A DNA stretch of 64,000 nt from Pseudoalteromonas sp. NC201 (GTDB taxonomy: Bacteria; Pseudomonadota; Gammaproteobacteria; Enterobacterales; Alteromonadaceae). The notes beneath the pieces were generated by a model. It saw only the letters and a program-made list of their open reading frames with translations. It did not search any database and was not told where the DNA came from. Shown here one piece after another: positions 7,768 to 15,720 of this stretch. The stretch lies in contig NZ_CP022522.1 in assembly GCF_002850255.1 (NCBI RefSeq), positions 1,120,097 to 1,184,096 on the forward strand, given 5' to 3'. Positions within the stretch are counted from its first letter, which is position 1. Each line of letters starts with the position of its first letter. Made by a program: the position numbers and the translations under genes.

Positions 7768-8514
7768 ATGCTTATTGTTCATCAGTTTGCTTTGTATTTG
7801 CACATAATTATTGGTGCTATTGCGCTAATTGTATTTTGGGTTCCAGTCGTGACCGTAAAAGGCAGCCCACAGCATAGACTATGGGGAAAAATATTTACTT
7901 GGTGTATGTGGCTAGTTTCTGTCAGTGGCATTGTCATGTGCCTAATTGTGATCTACGACCCATTGGCGATCCGTTACCCCTCTCAACACATTGATCAGGC
8001 GCTAGGGCAACAGCTGGTATTGAAGCAACGTCAATTAAGTGAATTTTTACTGATGCTGTCAGTATTGGTGTTGGCAAATATTCGTCATTCGAGCTTGGTT
8101 TTAGCGGCTAAACAGCACCGAGAGCGATTAAGAAGCGGGTCTCATTTATTGCTGATTGGGCTCTTAGCGGCAACGGGTGGACGAGTGTTGTACACAGCGC
8201 TTACATTTGGCAGTACGCTCTATCTAATATTTTCACTTATTGTGTTCTCTACCGTCGCTACTATGTTGTTCTACATATTTAAACCAACACTCAAACCACG
8301 AGAGTGGGTGCTGGAGCATATGAGTACCATTTTAGGCGCTGGGATTGCAGTATATACGGCATTTTTTGCGGTGGGTGGACGTCATTGGTTAGCGCAGCTA
8401 ATGCCTGGGGCTTGGCAGCTAGTGCCATGGTTGTTACCCGCTGTGGTTGGCACCTTGGGCATCCTGTTTTACAAAAAACAGCTTAATCACTGTCAAGCAA
8501 GGGGGAGCAAATAA
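7768..8514 (+). CDS. Multi-pass membrane protein, DUF2306-like
   Basis: 248 aa with about seven hydrophobic helices. The opening (LHIIIGAIALIVFWVPVVTV, then KGSPQHRLWGKIFTWCMWLV) has the pattern of DUF2306/YozB-like membrane proteins: LHhhhGhhAL, a basic K.G..HR..G.hF turn, then MW. A second DUF2306 protein is at 28681. The function is unknown. Its stop overlaps the start of the TPR gene (TAATG at 8512-8516), so the two are translationally coupled. It is divergent from the two-component pair and a likely target of it. Confidence 0.75.
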   Translation: MLIVHQFALYLHIIIGAIALIVFWVPVVTVKGSPQHRLWGKIFTWCMWLVSVSGIVMCLIVIYDPLAIRYPSQHIDQALGQQLVLKQRQLSEFLLMLSVLVLANIRHSSLVLAAKQHRERLRSGSHLLLIGLLAATGGRVLYTALTFGSTLYLIFSLIVFSTVATMLFYIFKPTLKPREWVLEHMSTILGAGIAVYTAFFAVGGRHWLAQLMPGAWQLVPWLLPAVVGTLGILFYKKQLNHCQARGSK

Positions 8515-9500
8515 TGTTTCAGATGAATAAAGTACTTTGTTTAATGATGATACTAGTGGTAACTCCAAAAGTGTTTGCGATGCCGAATATTACCGATGCA
8601 TTGGAGCATGCCAAAATACTATTTGAGCAACAGGCGATAGTGGATGCTGAGCAAGCTTTTCTGGCGCTGCAAGAAACGCATCCAAATGAGTCGTTCTATT
8701 ATCTTGGCAGAGTTAAGTTGGCGTCGAATCAATTTGATGAAGCAGAAGAGTACCTTGAAAAAGCACTGCGTCTCGAGCCTAACAGTGCGGATGAGTATTA
8801 TTGGTACGCCAAGGTAAATGCAGAGCAGATAAAGCATGCTTCTATATTTTCAAAACTGAGTTATGCCAGCAACACAGAAGATGCGTTTTTAGCGGCAATA
8901 GACAAAGACGCAACGCATATCAAAGCGCTGCAAGGGTTGTTCTATTTCTACCTTTCAGCACCAAGCATTGCAGGTGGCTCTGAGGCCAAGGCGGTGCGAC
9001 AGATAAGGGCGATAGAAGCCTTATCTTCCCATGCTGCAATGAAACTATGGATCGACTTTTATTTGCAGACTGGCAATGATGAAGCGTTGATAACATATAC
9101 TAACACCTTGCTCGAACGCAAAACTATTGATGAAACAGTGTTGTTTAAAGCTGGAATAGCGCTACAGAGTATCAAACATTACGATGGTGCATTTGCGTTT
9201 TTTAGAACTTTAATAGTAATTAAGGAAGCAAAGCATTACGCTGCGGGGCTTTACCAAATTGGTCGGACGGCGGTGTTTTCAGAGGTTAATGTAGACGAGG
9301 GGATCGCAGCATTACAAACGTATTTAACACTTGAGATCAGTACAGATGGTCCAGATAAAAACTGGGCACGGTTACGTTTAAGCCAGCTCTATATGCTCCA
9401 AGGAAATACCCTAGGTGCTAAAAAGTTAATCGGCAAATTAAAGTCAACGCGAATCAGCGACAAAGACCTAATCAAAGCGATTAGACAGCTGCGAATCTGA
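8514..9500 (+). CDS. Exported TPR-repeat protein
   Basis: 328 aa with a signal peptide (MFQMNKVLCLMMILVVTPKV, then FAMP). TPR units follow: ILFEQQAIVDAEQAFLALQE with PNESFYYLGRVKLASNQFDE, then AEEYLEKALRLEPNSADEYY, and further units at about 200-300 (DGAFAFFRTLI.., DEGIAALQTYL..). It has no catalytic motif and should act as a periplasmic protein-interaction module. It overlaps the preceding membrane-protein gene by one base, which suggests a shared function. A strong palindromic terminator follows. Confidence 0.85.
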   Translation: MFQMNKVLCLMMILVVTPKVFAMPNITDALEHAKILFEQQAIVDAEQAFLALQETHPNESFYYLGRVKLASNQFDEAEEYLEKALRLEPNSADEYYWYAKVNAEQIKHASIFSKLSYASNTEDAFLAAIDKDATHIKALQGLFYFYLSAPSIAGGSEAKAVRQIRAIEALSSHAAMKLWIDFYLQTGNDEALITYTNTLLERKTIDETVLFKAGIALQSIKHYDGAFAFFRTLIVIKEAKHYAAGLYQIGRTAVFSEVNVDEGIAALQTYLTLEISTDGPDKNWARLRLSQLYMLQGNTLGAKKLIGKLKSTRISDKDLIKAIRQLRI

Positions 9501-9532
9501 GTATTTAGTTCATTTGTTTTATTAGGATGGCA

Positions 9533-9558
9533 AACGTCGAGCAAGCTCGACGTTTTAG
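9533..9558. terminator. Strong bidirectional hairpin terminator
   Basis: AACGTCGAGC (9533-9542), AA, GCTCGACGTT (9545-9554), then TTTTAG on the plus strand. The perfect 10-bp arms lie between the convergent TPR gene and the small minus-strand gene. Confidence 0.85.
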
Positions 9559-9561
9559 CGA

Positions 9562-9732
9562 TTACTGAGCTGAAGTTAACCAGCTCAGAAATTGACGTGC
9601 TTCGCCGCCATTGGCGAATTGTGTGATTTTACGGCCTGTACCGTCAGCAAAGATCACTTTAGATTTGTTCACCGAAATTGAGCTAATTGGTTGCTCAACA
9701 CGGATCTCTGTTCCGTTATATGTATATGACAT
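9562..9732 (-). CDS. Small protein of unknown function (56 aa)
   Basis: Starts at the ATG at 9732 (MSYTYNGTEIRVEQPISSIS), with AGTGAG as a weak ribosome site; ten further upstream codons are open but unlikely. The sequence is beta-strand-like in its first half (ISVNKSKVIFADGTGR) and ends in a helix (GGEARQFLSWL). It has no signal or membrane segment. The terminator on its 3' side and its codon use support a real gene. I do not recognise the family. Confidence 0.6.
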   Translation of the reverse strand: MSYTYNGTEIRVEQPISSISVNKSKVIFADGTGRKITQFANGGEARQFLSWLTSAQ

Positions 9733-10130
9733 AATAAAACTCACTTTTATAATGCACAGCAAATTAGCTGATGCTTTTGATAGTAGATGAGCTTCATTAC
9801 AGTTTAGCGAACAGAAGACACTGTCCTCGCAACGACCCGATATGGGTATGACAGCTTATACCAATTTTCTTGATTGGCTTGATTTTCGCCTGACTATATT
9901 AAGCTCTACTTGTATTTTTTATGCGGACTTACTGGATCAAGGCAAGGAGGCATTACTTGAGGTTTGCTTTATTTTGAGAGGAAGTTAAAGCAAGGGAGGG
10001 ATAATATAGAATTGCATTTTTTAAAGCAAGCTTTTTATGTCGGCAGAGCGATAAATACTCTCAACACTTAGCCAAATTAAAGCACCTAAGTTTGCCCCGA
10101 GGCTTTAAACCCCGAGACATAGCTGCCCTA
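9733..10130. other. 398-base non-coding stretch
   Basis: No supported gene. It contains a region with the ATACCAATT motif (from about 9859) seen again near 37323, and a duplicated CCCCGAG-like heptamer (10096-10120) just after the SDR gene stop on the minus strand. No tRNA or clear mobile-element end was found. Confidence 0.5.
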
Positions 10131-10760
10131 TTAGCACAGCGTTTGTTCGACTGACTGCTTGCCGTCAAATAGCTCGAACGTTAGATTCTGAGGATGTTGA
10201 GTGGCAAGGTAAACTAGCGCGTCTGCGACATTCTCTCGACTTATTACGGCGTCTTCTCTATTTGCTGGGCGTGAAGTGGAGAATCCTCCGGTTGCAGGCT
10301 CATTTTGTAACGCACCTGGTCGGACGATGGTGTAGTTTACAATACTTTTTTGTAGATGTTGGTCGGCCATGTGTTTGGCTACCAAGTATGGTTTGATTTC
10401 ACTTTCAATGTTATCAGGATCGTCGGCGCCAATAGAGCTGACCATTATAAAATGCTTAACGTTTGCTTTCACTGCATAGTCAATGGCTTTAATGGCGGCC
10501 CACAAATCAATAAGTAGGGTTTTATCCGCACCAGTCTCTCCACCAGAGCCTGCGCTAAATATTACCTGCTCGACGTTGTCAAAGGCTGAGCTAAAATCGC
10601 CTTCAAGGTCTTGCTCAATGATAGTAAGTTGCTCAGACTGAATATCAGCTAGCTTGCTTTTATTGCGCACTAACGCCACGACGTCATGGCCTTGTTCCAG
10701 CATTTTCTTTGTCGTCATTTTTCCAATTTGACCACTGGCACCAATGATTAAGGTCTTCAT
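10131..10760 (-). CDS. NAD(P)-binding atypical SDR-family protein
   Basis: 209 aa, a single Rossmann domain. The nucleotide loop is G7-A-S-G-Q-I-G13 (GxxGxxG), and the dinucleotide-specificity region at the end of beta2 (ALVRNKSK) favours NADP(H). Further blocks are EQVIFSAGSG, HFIMVSSIGAD and KPYLVAKHMAD, with Y and K in the SDR YxxxK spacing. TIVRPGALQNEP and a C-terminal helix follow. It resembles the NmrA-like/BVR-B group used as oxidoreductases or redox sensors; the substrate is unknown. Single gene. Confidence 0.88.
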   Translation of the reverse strand: MKTLIIGASGQIGKMTTKKMLEQGHDVVALVRNKSKLADIQSEQLTIIEQDLEGDFSSAFDNVEQVIFSAGSGGETGADKTLLIDLWAAIKAIDYAVKANVKHFIMVSSIGADDPDNIESEIKPYLVAKHMADQHLQKSIVNYTIVRPGALQNEPATGGFSTSRPANREDAVISRENVADALVYLATQHPQNLTFELFDGKQSVEQTLC

Positions 10761-10892
10761 AGATAAACTCCTTTAAAGTGTTTGCTTAACTAAGACCTTG
10801 GGATCATGTCGCAGATTTAAACCCCTGTGGTGGAAATAGGTTACAAATAGCTTATTAATAGGCGAGTAATTGCTGGGATAATCTAAAGACGT

Positions 10893-10917
10893 GGTGGTCA
10901 GGGAAAAGTTGACCACC
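10893..10917. terminator. Hairpin downstream of dbpA
   Basis: GGTGGTCA (10893-10900) pairs with TGACCACC (10910-10917), 25 bases beyond the dbpA stop on the minus strand. There is no U-tract, so confidence is limited. Confidence 0.4.
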
Positions 10918-10941
10918 TTAGGGCGAGGGGAGAGTGACCTG

Positions 10942-12330
10942 TTACTTTGTTACTTTGCGAGCTCTAAAATTTCGGCCTTTCATTTTTCCTTCTGAGATTG
11001 TTTTAAGCGCCACGTTGGCAATACTACGCTCAACCGCAACGTATGAAGACATCGCAGTGACTTTGATTTTGCCGATTTGATCACCTTTTAACGCTTGATT
11101 TGAGGTCAGTGCACCTAAGATATCACCCGGTCTTAATTTCGCTTTCTTACCGCCGTCGATTTGAATGGTTACCATCGGCGCTCGGTTAATTTTGTTATTT
11201 AACACTTGGTCGCTTGGCAGGGTATTGGGCTCAATTGTCTTACCTAAATAGTCTTCGAGGGCATTTACTTTATGCGATTCTTTATAACTCATTAAAGAGC
11301 ATGCCACGCCTTTATTGCCTGCACGTCCGGTTCTGCCAACGCGGTGAACATGCACTTCTGGGTCATGGGCGATATGGTAGTTGATCACCATATCTACGTG
11401 GTCGACGTCGATACCCCGGGCTGCGACATCCGTTGCCAACAAAATGGTCACGCTCTTATTCGCAAAACGAACCAATGTGCGGTCACGGTCTTTTTGCTCT
11501 AAGTCACCGTGAAGTGCTGCTGCATCAAAACCTAGGCTATATAGGCTGTCGCATACGTTCTGGCATTCTACCTTGGTATTGCAGAAGATAACCGCTGAGC
11601 TTGGTTGAAATTGCATTAACAGCTTTTGTACCGCAGGCAATCTCGCATCGTTGTTGTCGACTTCATAGAAGTACTGTTCAATTGAGCTATCATCATGCGT
11701 TGCTTCAACCGTGACTTTGGCTGCACCTTTCATGATGTGCTGCGCGAGCTGCTCTATTTTTGGCGGGAAAGTTGCACTAAATAACAGGTTTTGGCGTGCT
11801 GTAGGACAGTGATCTATGATGCACTGCAGCGACTCTTCAAAACCCATCTCTAACATGCGATCCGCTTCATCCAGTACAAAGGTATTCACTTCATCTAGCG
11901 ACAAACGGCCTTTGCGGAGGTGCTCTTCAATACGCCCTGGCGTACCCACAATGATGTGCGCACCGTGTTCAAGAGAGCCAATTTGTGGACCCATAGGTGC
12001 ACCACCGCACAGCGCTAACACTTTGATGTTATGAACTGCACGGGCAAGCTTGCGAATTTCAGCCGCAACCTGATCGGCAAGCTCTCGAGTTGGGCATACC
12101 ACAAGCGCCTGCACGCGAAAGCGTTTCACGTTTAAATTATGTAATAGTCCTAAAGAGAAAGCGGCGGTTTTACCTGAGCCCGTTTTACCTTGGCCAATGA
12201 CATCTTTACCCGCCAAGATAAGCGGTAAGGTTTGTGCTTGAATGTCAGTCATGGTGTGATACCCCAATGACGCGAGGTTATCGAGTAAGGCGCTGGAAAG
12301 TGAGGTACTTGAAAAAAGTGGCTGAGTCAA
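10942..12330 (-). CDS. dbpA: ATP-dependent RNA helicase DbpA
   Basis: 462 aa from a TTG start at 12330, close to the 457 aa of E. coli DbpA. The upstream frame (to 12423) is excluded because a promoter -10 (12361-12366) lies inside it. DEAD-box motifs in order: Q motif (YHTMTDIQAQ), Walker A GKTGSGKT, PTRELA, GG, TPGR, DEAD, SAT, then in RecA2 ARGID and HRVGRTGR. The C-terminal RNA-binding domain (KLRPGDILGAL, IGKIKVTAMSSYVAVERSIA, then GRNFRARKV) identifies DbpA, which recognises 23S rRNA hairpin 92 and helps late 50S assembly in the cytoplasm. Confidence 0.95.
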   Translation of the reverse strand: MTQPLFSSTSLSSALLDNLASLGYHTMTDIQAQTLPLILAGKDVIGQGKTGSGKTAAFSLGLLHNLNVKRFRVQALVVCPTRELADQVAAEIRKLARAVHNIKVLALCGGAPMGPQIGSLEHGAHIIVGTPGRIEEHLRKGRLSLDEVNTFVLDEADRMLEMGFEESLQCIIDHCPTARQNLLFSATFPPKIEQLAQHIMKGAAKVTVEATHDDSSIEQYFYEVDNNDARLPAVQKLLMQFQPSSAVIFCNTKVECQNVCDSLYSLGFDAAALHGDLEQKDRDRTLVRFANKSVTILLATDVAARGIDVDHVDMVINYHIAHDPEVHVHRVGRTGRAGNKGVACSLMSYKESHKVNALEDYLGKTIEPNTLPSDQVLNNKINRAPMVTIQIDGGKKAKLRPGDILGALTSNQALKGDQIGKIKVTAMSSYVAVERSIANVALKTISEGKMKGRNFRARKVTK

Positions 12331-12360
12331 AGTCGCTGTCTCTGTAGTTCTAAAACAGCA

Positions 12361-12369
12361 ATTATAACA
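12361..12369 (-). promoter_or_regulatory. Extended -10 promoter for dbpA
   Basis: On the minus strand TGTTATAAT is a perfect TATAAT with an extended TGn. Transcription would start about 25 bases before the TTG start codon. No good -35 is visible at 17 bp, as is usual for extended -10 promoters. Confidence 0.6.
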
Positions 12370-12394
12370 TGGCTCGAACGGATAGCGCGTGTAA

Positions 12395-12421
12395 GGCCGT
12401 GATAAAATTTTTACCACGGCC
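12395..12421 (-). terminator. Hairpin after the fascin-like gene
   Basis: GGCCGTG (12395-12401) pairs with CACGGCC (12415-12421), with an AT-rich inner part that can extend the stem. It lies just after the stop at 12429 and before the dbpA promoter. No external T-run. Confidence 0.45.
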
Positions 12422-12428
12422 AAGTGCG

Positions 12429-13238
12429 TTAAAAAATAATCTTAAACATTTCCCATGAACAGGGATAAGTGGCATTACAGCCTATGACGGTAGGATGCAC
12501 ATTGGCTCCCGCGCCACCATTACCTGCGGCTTGGATATAGTGACCATTGATTGACTTAAGCGCCACTTTATCGCCATTTTGGATCAAAGCACCGGGGTTA
12601 TTCGGCAACTCAATCGTGAAGGTTTCCCAAATAGAAGCCACCGTTCGATTGGCATTTAACTCAGCGCCACCACCTTGCTCTGCAACAAAGTAATAGCCAG
12701 TGGCTGTTTGAATGTGGACGGTGTCGCCATCAAACAGGTTACCGCCGTTGACATCGATAAGATTAAACCGCTCCCAAGGGCCAATCGCAATACGATTGGC
12801 GTTTACTGTATTACCGCCATTGTTTTCTGCAACGAAGTAGTATTGTCCGCCGGTTTCAAACGACACATTAGTAAAAATCGTCGGGCCACATGGGGCTGTA
12901 GTGAAGGTTAAGTCTTCCCCTTGAATGGTGGTGCGAGGTGGCTTTGGATCTCCTCGAAAACGAAAATGATATTCGCTGCCGCAATCTAGGTTCGCTATTT
13001 GTGCGCTAACCGGGCCATTCACACCACCCGGTGTTGCGAGTACGCTGTAGCCGTAATTAGTAGTTGGGCCATAATCAAACGTTTCTCCACTTAAACCAAT
13101 AGTAGAGGCGGAATAGCCGTTTAATTGAGCGGAGGTTTCTGTGATATTGCTCGCAGCTTGGGTCACATATTGCGTACCAGCGTGCGCTAAAAATGTACTA
13201 CCAAACAATGTGAACAGTATCAATTTCAAGATATTCAT
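12429..13238 (-). CDS. Secreted protein: FN3-like domain plus fascin-like beta-trefoil repeats
   Basis: 269 aa with a Sec signal (residues 1-20, ending FLAHA). Residues about 22-115 look like a fibronectin-III-type domain (TQAASNITETSAQLNGYSAS, then EYHFRFRG). The rest has three fascin-type repeats: GGQYYFVAENNGGNTVNANR with IAIGPWERF, GYYFVAEQGGGAELNANR with ASIWETF, and GHYIQAAGNGGAGANVHP with CSWEMFKI. The motif (Y-h-x-A-E-x-G-G, N-A-N-R, W-E-x-F) is that of fascin/actin-crosslinking-like beta-trefoils, which bacteria use mostly as carbohydrate- or protein-binding modules in secreted proteins. There is no catalytic domain, so a binding role outside the cell is the likely one. AGCTAGACA precedes the start. 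Confidence 0.8.
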   Translation of the reverse strand: MNILKLILFTLFGSTFLAHAGTQYVTQAASNITETSAQLNGYSASTIGLSGETFDYGPTTNYGYSVLATPGGVNGPVSAQIANLDCGSEYHFRFRGDPKPPRTTIQGEDLTFTTAPCGPTIFTNVSFETGGQYYFVAENNGGNTVNANRIAIGPWERFNLIDVNGGNLFDGDTVHIQTATGYYFVAEQGGGAELNANRTVASIWETFTIELPNNPGALIQNGDKVALKSINGHYIQAAGNGGAGANVHPTVIGCNATYPCSWEMFKIIF

Positions 13239-13256
13239 TGTCTAGCTCCTTTGACT

Positions 13257-13280
13257 AAAAAAGCTGTTACGATTAACAGC
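13257..13280 (-). terminator. Rho-independent terminator on the minus strand
   Basis: On the minus strand GCTGTT-AATCGT-AACAGC is followed by TTTTTT (13262 down to 13257). It lies between the fascin-like gene start and the rhlE stop at 13333, so it ends the rhlE transcript. Confidence 0.85.
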
Positions 13281-13332
13281 CCTTTTAGCTTAGGAGAAGG
13301 AGTTGCAAATGCTATTACACCTGCTTACACCA

Positions 13333-14754
13333 TTAATTGCCAGAAGTGGGCTTCTGACGTGGTGTACGCTTTTCTCCAGCGTGTTGGCTCTTTGGCTTGT
13401 TTGCAGACGATGATGGACGGCGTCTACGGTTGCCATTGTTATTACCAGCAGGTTTACCGTTGCTACTTGGCTTATTGTTGCGAGGACCTGAATTTTGCTT
13501 AGGTTTGTTTTTCGGCTGAGCGGAAGGTGTTTGCTCAGCGTCTGTCGCCTTTGGCTTTTTAGGTTTCTTTGGCTTTTTCGGCTTGATTGGGCGTGTATCT
13601 AATTTTGACTCAGGTACGGCAAGTTGCGGCTCAAACCCTGGCTCCACTTTACGTGGCACCAGCTGTTGAATTAATCGTTCAATGCCAAATAAGTCGCTTG
13701 CGGTCTCTTGGGTAACAAACGAGATAGCTTCACCTGTCGCACCAGCGCGGCCTGTTCTGCCGATACGGTGAACATAATCTTCGTAAACATTTGGCAGGTC
13801 AAAGTTCACGACATGAGGCAGCTCTTGAATATCCAAGCCCCTTGCTACAATATCAGTGGCAACAAGTACACGCACTTCACCATTTTTAAAGCCAGCAAGG
13901 GCTTTCATGCGAGCGCTTTGGCTTTTATTACCATGGATTGCTGCGGCATTGATCTTGTCTTTTTCTAGATCCTTTACCAAGCGGTTGGCACCGTGTTTTG
14001 TGCGGGTGAATACCAACACTTGTTGCCAATTATGCGTTTGCACTAAATGCTTGAGTAAGTTGGTGCGTTTACTTTTGTCTACCGGGTACACCCACTGAGT
14101 CACGCTTTTTGCGGTGCTGTTTGCTGGTGCCACAGAAATCTCTACCGGATCATGAATTAGCCCTTTCGCCAAGGCTCTAATCTCTTCAGAGAATGTTGCA
14201 GAGAACATCAAGTTTTGTCTGCGGCTTGGCAATACTTTGATGATGCGTTTGATATCGTGAATAAAGCCCATATCTAGCATACGGTCGGCTTCATCCAATA
14301 CCAGTACTTCAAGGTCATCAAATTTGACAGCATTCTGCTGGTAAAGGTCGAGTAATCGCCCAGGTGTTGCCACTAAAACATCAATGCCTTTACGCAGCTT
14401 CATCATTTGCGGATTGATCTTCACACCGCCGTAAACGACTTCAGAGCTGATAGGCAGGTGTTTACTGTAAAGCGCAACACTTTGCCATACTTGGTCAGCA
14501 AGCTCTCTGGTTGGTGTTAGAATTAACGCGCGTACATTATTCGCACGTGGTTTAGTACCGGCAATCAGCTTTTGCAACAAAGGTAATGTAAAGCCCGCTG
14601 TTTTGCCCGTTCCCGTTTGCGCTGCAGCCATCACGTCTCTACCTTCTAAAATGGCAGGAATGGCTTGTTCTTGAATGGGAGTCGGTTTGTCGTAACCTTG
14701 TTCGACAACGGCTTGATTTATTTCTGGGGCTAAACCTAGGTGGCTAAAGCTCAT
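13333..14754 (-). CDS. rhlE: ATP-dependent RNA helicase RhlE
   Basis: 473 aa. DEAD-box core in order: [20 protein letters not shown] motif [10 protein letters not shown], Walker [27 protein letters not shown], then [24 protein letters not shown] and HRIGRTGR. Spacing and sequence match RhlE. After about residue 375 comes a low-complexity basic tail (repeated KPKKPKK, then Asn/Gly/Arg-rich) that probably binds RNA non-specifically. In E. coli RhlE acts in ribosome maturation and RNA turnover. The tail is not homologous to the DbpA domain, so the two helicases here are not a recent duplication. Confidence 0.94.
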   Translation of the reverse strand: MSFSHLGLAPEINQAVVEQGYDKPTPIQEQAIPAILEGRDVMAAAQTGTGKTAGFTLPLLQKLIAGTKPRANNVRALILTPTRELADQVWQSVALYSKHLPISSEVVYGGVKINPQMMKLRKGIDVLVATPGRLLDLYQQNAVKFDDLEVLVLDEADRMLDMGFIHDIKRIIKVLPSRRQNLMFSATFSEEIRALAKGLIHDPVEISVAPANSTAKSVTQWVYPVDKSKRTNLLKHLVQTHNWQQVLVFTRTKHGANRLVKDLEKDKINAAAIHGNKSQSARMKALAGFKNGEVRVLVATDIVARGLDIQELPHVVNFDLPNVYEDYVHRIGRTGRAGATGEAISFVTQETASDLFGIERLIQQLVPRKVEPGFEPQLAVPESKLDTRPIKPKKPKKPKKPKATDAEQTPSAQPKNKPKQNSGPRNNKPSSNGKPAGNNNGNRRRRPSSSANKPKSQHAGEKRTPRQKPTSGN

Positions 14755-14759
14755 GATTT

Positions 14760-14792
14760 TGTACTCTGTATTGGGCGGCGGGCAAGAGTACA
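14760..14792. promoter_or_regulatory. Inverted repeat in the rhlE leader
   Basis: TGTACTC (14760-14766) pairs with GAGTACA (14786-14792) directly upstream of the rhlE start (14754, minus strand). In the mRNA this hairpin would sit next to the ribosome site, so it could tune translation. Inference from position only. Confidence 0.3.
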
Positions 14793-15027
14793 GTATTTAC
14801 TCCGCTTAAGCAATTTCGCCGTGTTGTTAAATAGCCTCAGGTTAAATAACGATAGGCGGGTAGATAACAAGGCATAGCGTTAAAAGCAGAATGTAAACAT
14901 CAGGATTACAATCAAAATAAGTGAAAGGAAACGTTCGTACTAGAGGTCTATTGATGGCATTAGTTATTCACGACCAGTTTGCTCTGTATCTGAGTCACTA
15001 ATTTGGCAAACTGGATTAACTTAGGAG

Positions 15028-15110
15028 ATGTATGGACTCCTCCCCCTTATCGGGAGAGTACGGTATAAAGATATTGCAAAACACTTTTACCAAATAAGGA
15101 GTCCATACAT
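15028..15110. repeat. 14-bp inverted repeat at the 5' end of an IS110-type remnant
   Basis: ATGTATGGACTCCT (15028-15041) and AGGAGTCCATACAT (15097-15110) are perfect complements. The right arm contains the ribosome site (AGGAG) and the first two bases of the ATG of the truncated transposase. Read-through mRNA would therefore fold its own start region into a stem. The intact element at 16.8 kb has the same design. Confidence 0.7.
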
Positions 15111-15288
15111 GACACAGTCTAATTTAATTGCTATCGACTTGGCAAAAAACATTTTCCAAGTAGCGCAGCTGAAAGGCAATAAACTCAAGTTTAATAGCCA
15201 AAGCAAAAAACAAGTAAAAAAAAGTGAAAGTAAAAACAAGTGGCACCCACTACTATTTGCATCAAAAACAGAAAACAAGAAAGAATAA
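15109..15288 (+). pseudogene. IS110-family transposase, 5' fragment
   Basis: The first about 30 residues (MTQSNLIAIDLAKNIFQVAQ, then LKGNKLKFNSQ) are the start of an IS110-type transposase, including the first acidic residue of its DEDD (RuvC-like) site in IDLAKN. After FNSQ the frame turns into a Lys/Ser-rich tail unlike any transposase and stops after 59 codons. The catalytic core and the second domain are gone, so this is a deletion remnant. It is related to, but not a copy of, the intact element at 15721-16752. Confidence 0.8.
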
Positions 15289-15638
15289 ATCAATAAGAAA
15301 AAATCAATTAAGAAAAAATCAATGACATATATGGACGCTCAGCTGCTGTCAAGTAATACTCATCCAACAAGGTTGTGTTAACAGCCTTGTTGCTTCTTTT
15401 ATTTATCTCTCATTTACTATTTGTATGTATTGATAAACAGTCACTTTGAGTCACCCTAAATAAGGTGCTGCTCTGACATATATTCGGGCTTAACTGACTT
15501 TCAGCGCCCCTAATGAGTTTCGAACCTAGCCACCCAAAAAGTAGAATACACCCACGCGGCATTGAATGCCTTGCCTATAACGGGTTTAACTAGGTAGGTT
15601 TGACCTTTTGTTCATCGTTATGTTTACAGCAATGAGAA
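15289..15638. other. Non-coding stretch beyond the IS110 remnant
   Basis: It holds a short direct duplication (TAAGAAAAAATCAAT-like units at about 15296-15325) and the hairpin terminator at 15365. The remaining sequence up to the inverted repeat at 15639 shows no gene. Part of it may belong to the 3' end of the intact IS110-type element, whose exact border I cannot fix. Confidence 0.5.
15365..15404 (+). terminator. Rho-independent terminator
   Basis: CAACAAGG (15365-15372) pairs with CCTTGTTG (15385-15392), followed by CTTCTTTTATTT. Orientation is plus strand, downstream of the transposase remnant. Confidence 0.7.
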
Positions 15639-15713
15639 TATGGCTATCAAGGGCTCATAAACACCCACTCGGGCTCGAGGCCCTTGTCACGACCGGACTC
15701 CTTGATAGCCATA
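15639..15713. repeat. 14-bp inverted repeat at the 3' side of the IS110-type element
   Basis: TATGGCTATCAAGG (15639-15652) and CCTTGATAGCCATA (15700-15713) are perfect complements around a 47-base loop, 7 bases beyond the transposase stop. Possible recombinase recognition structure or bidirectional terminator. Confidence 0.75.
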
Positions 15714-15720
15714 ATTTGAG

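Noticed and set aside
13251..13502. Plus-strand 83-aa frame with several Cys
   Set aside because: It covers the terminator and the low-complexity tail of rhlE on the other strand; a shadow frame.
15028..15288. An intact small gene starting at 15028
   Set aside because: The first 27 codons are the inverted-repeat arm and loop of an IS110-type 5' end; the real start is 15109, and the product is a truncated transposase.
15500..15540. tRNA-like T-arm (GTTTCGAACC)
   Set aside because: The flanking bases do not form the 5-bp T-stem or an acceptor stem, and no anticodon arm is found.
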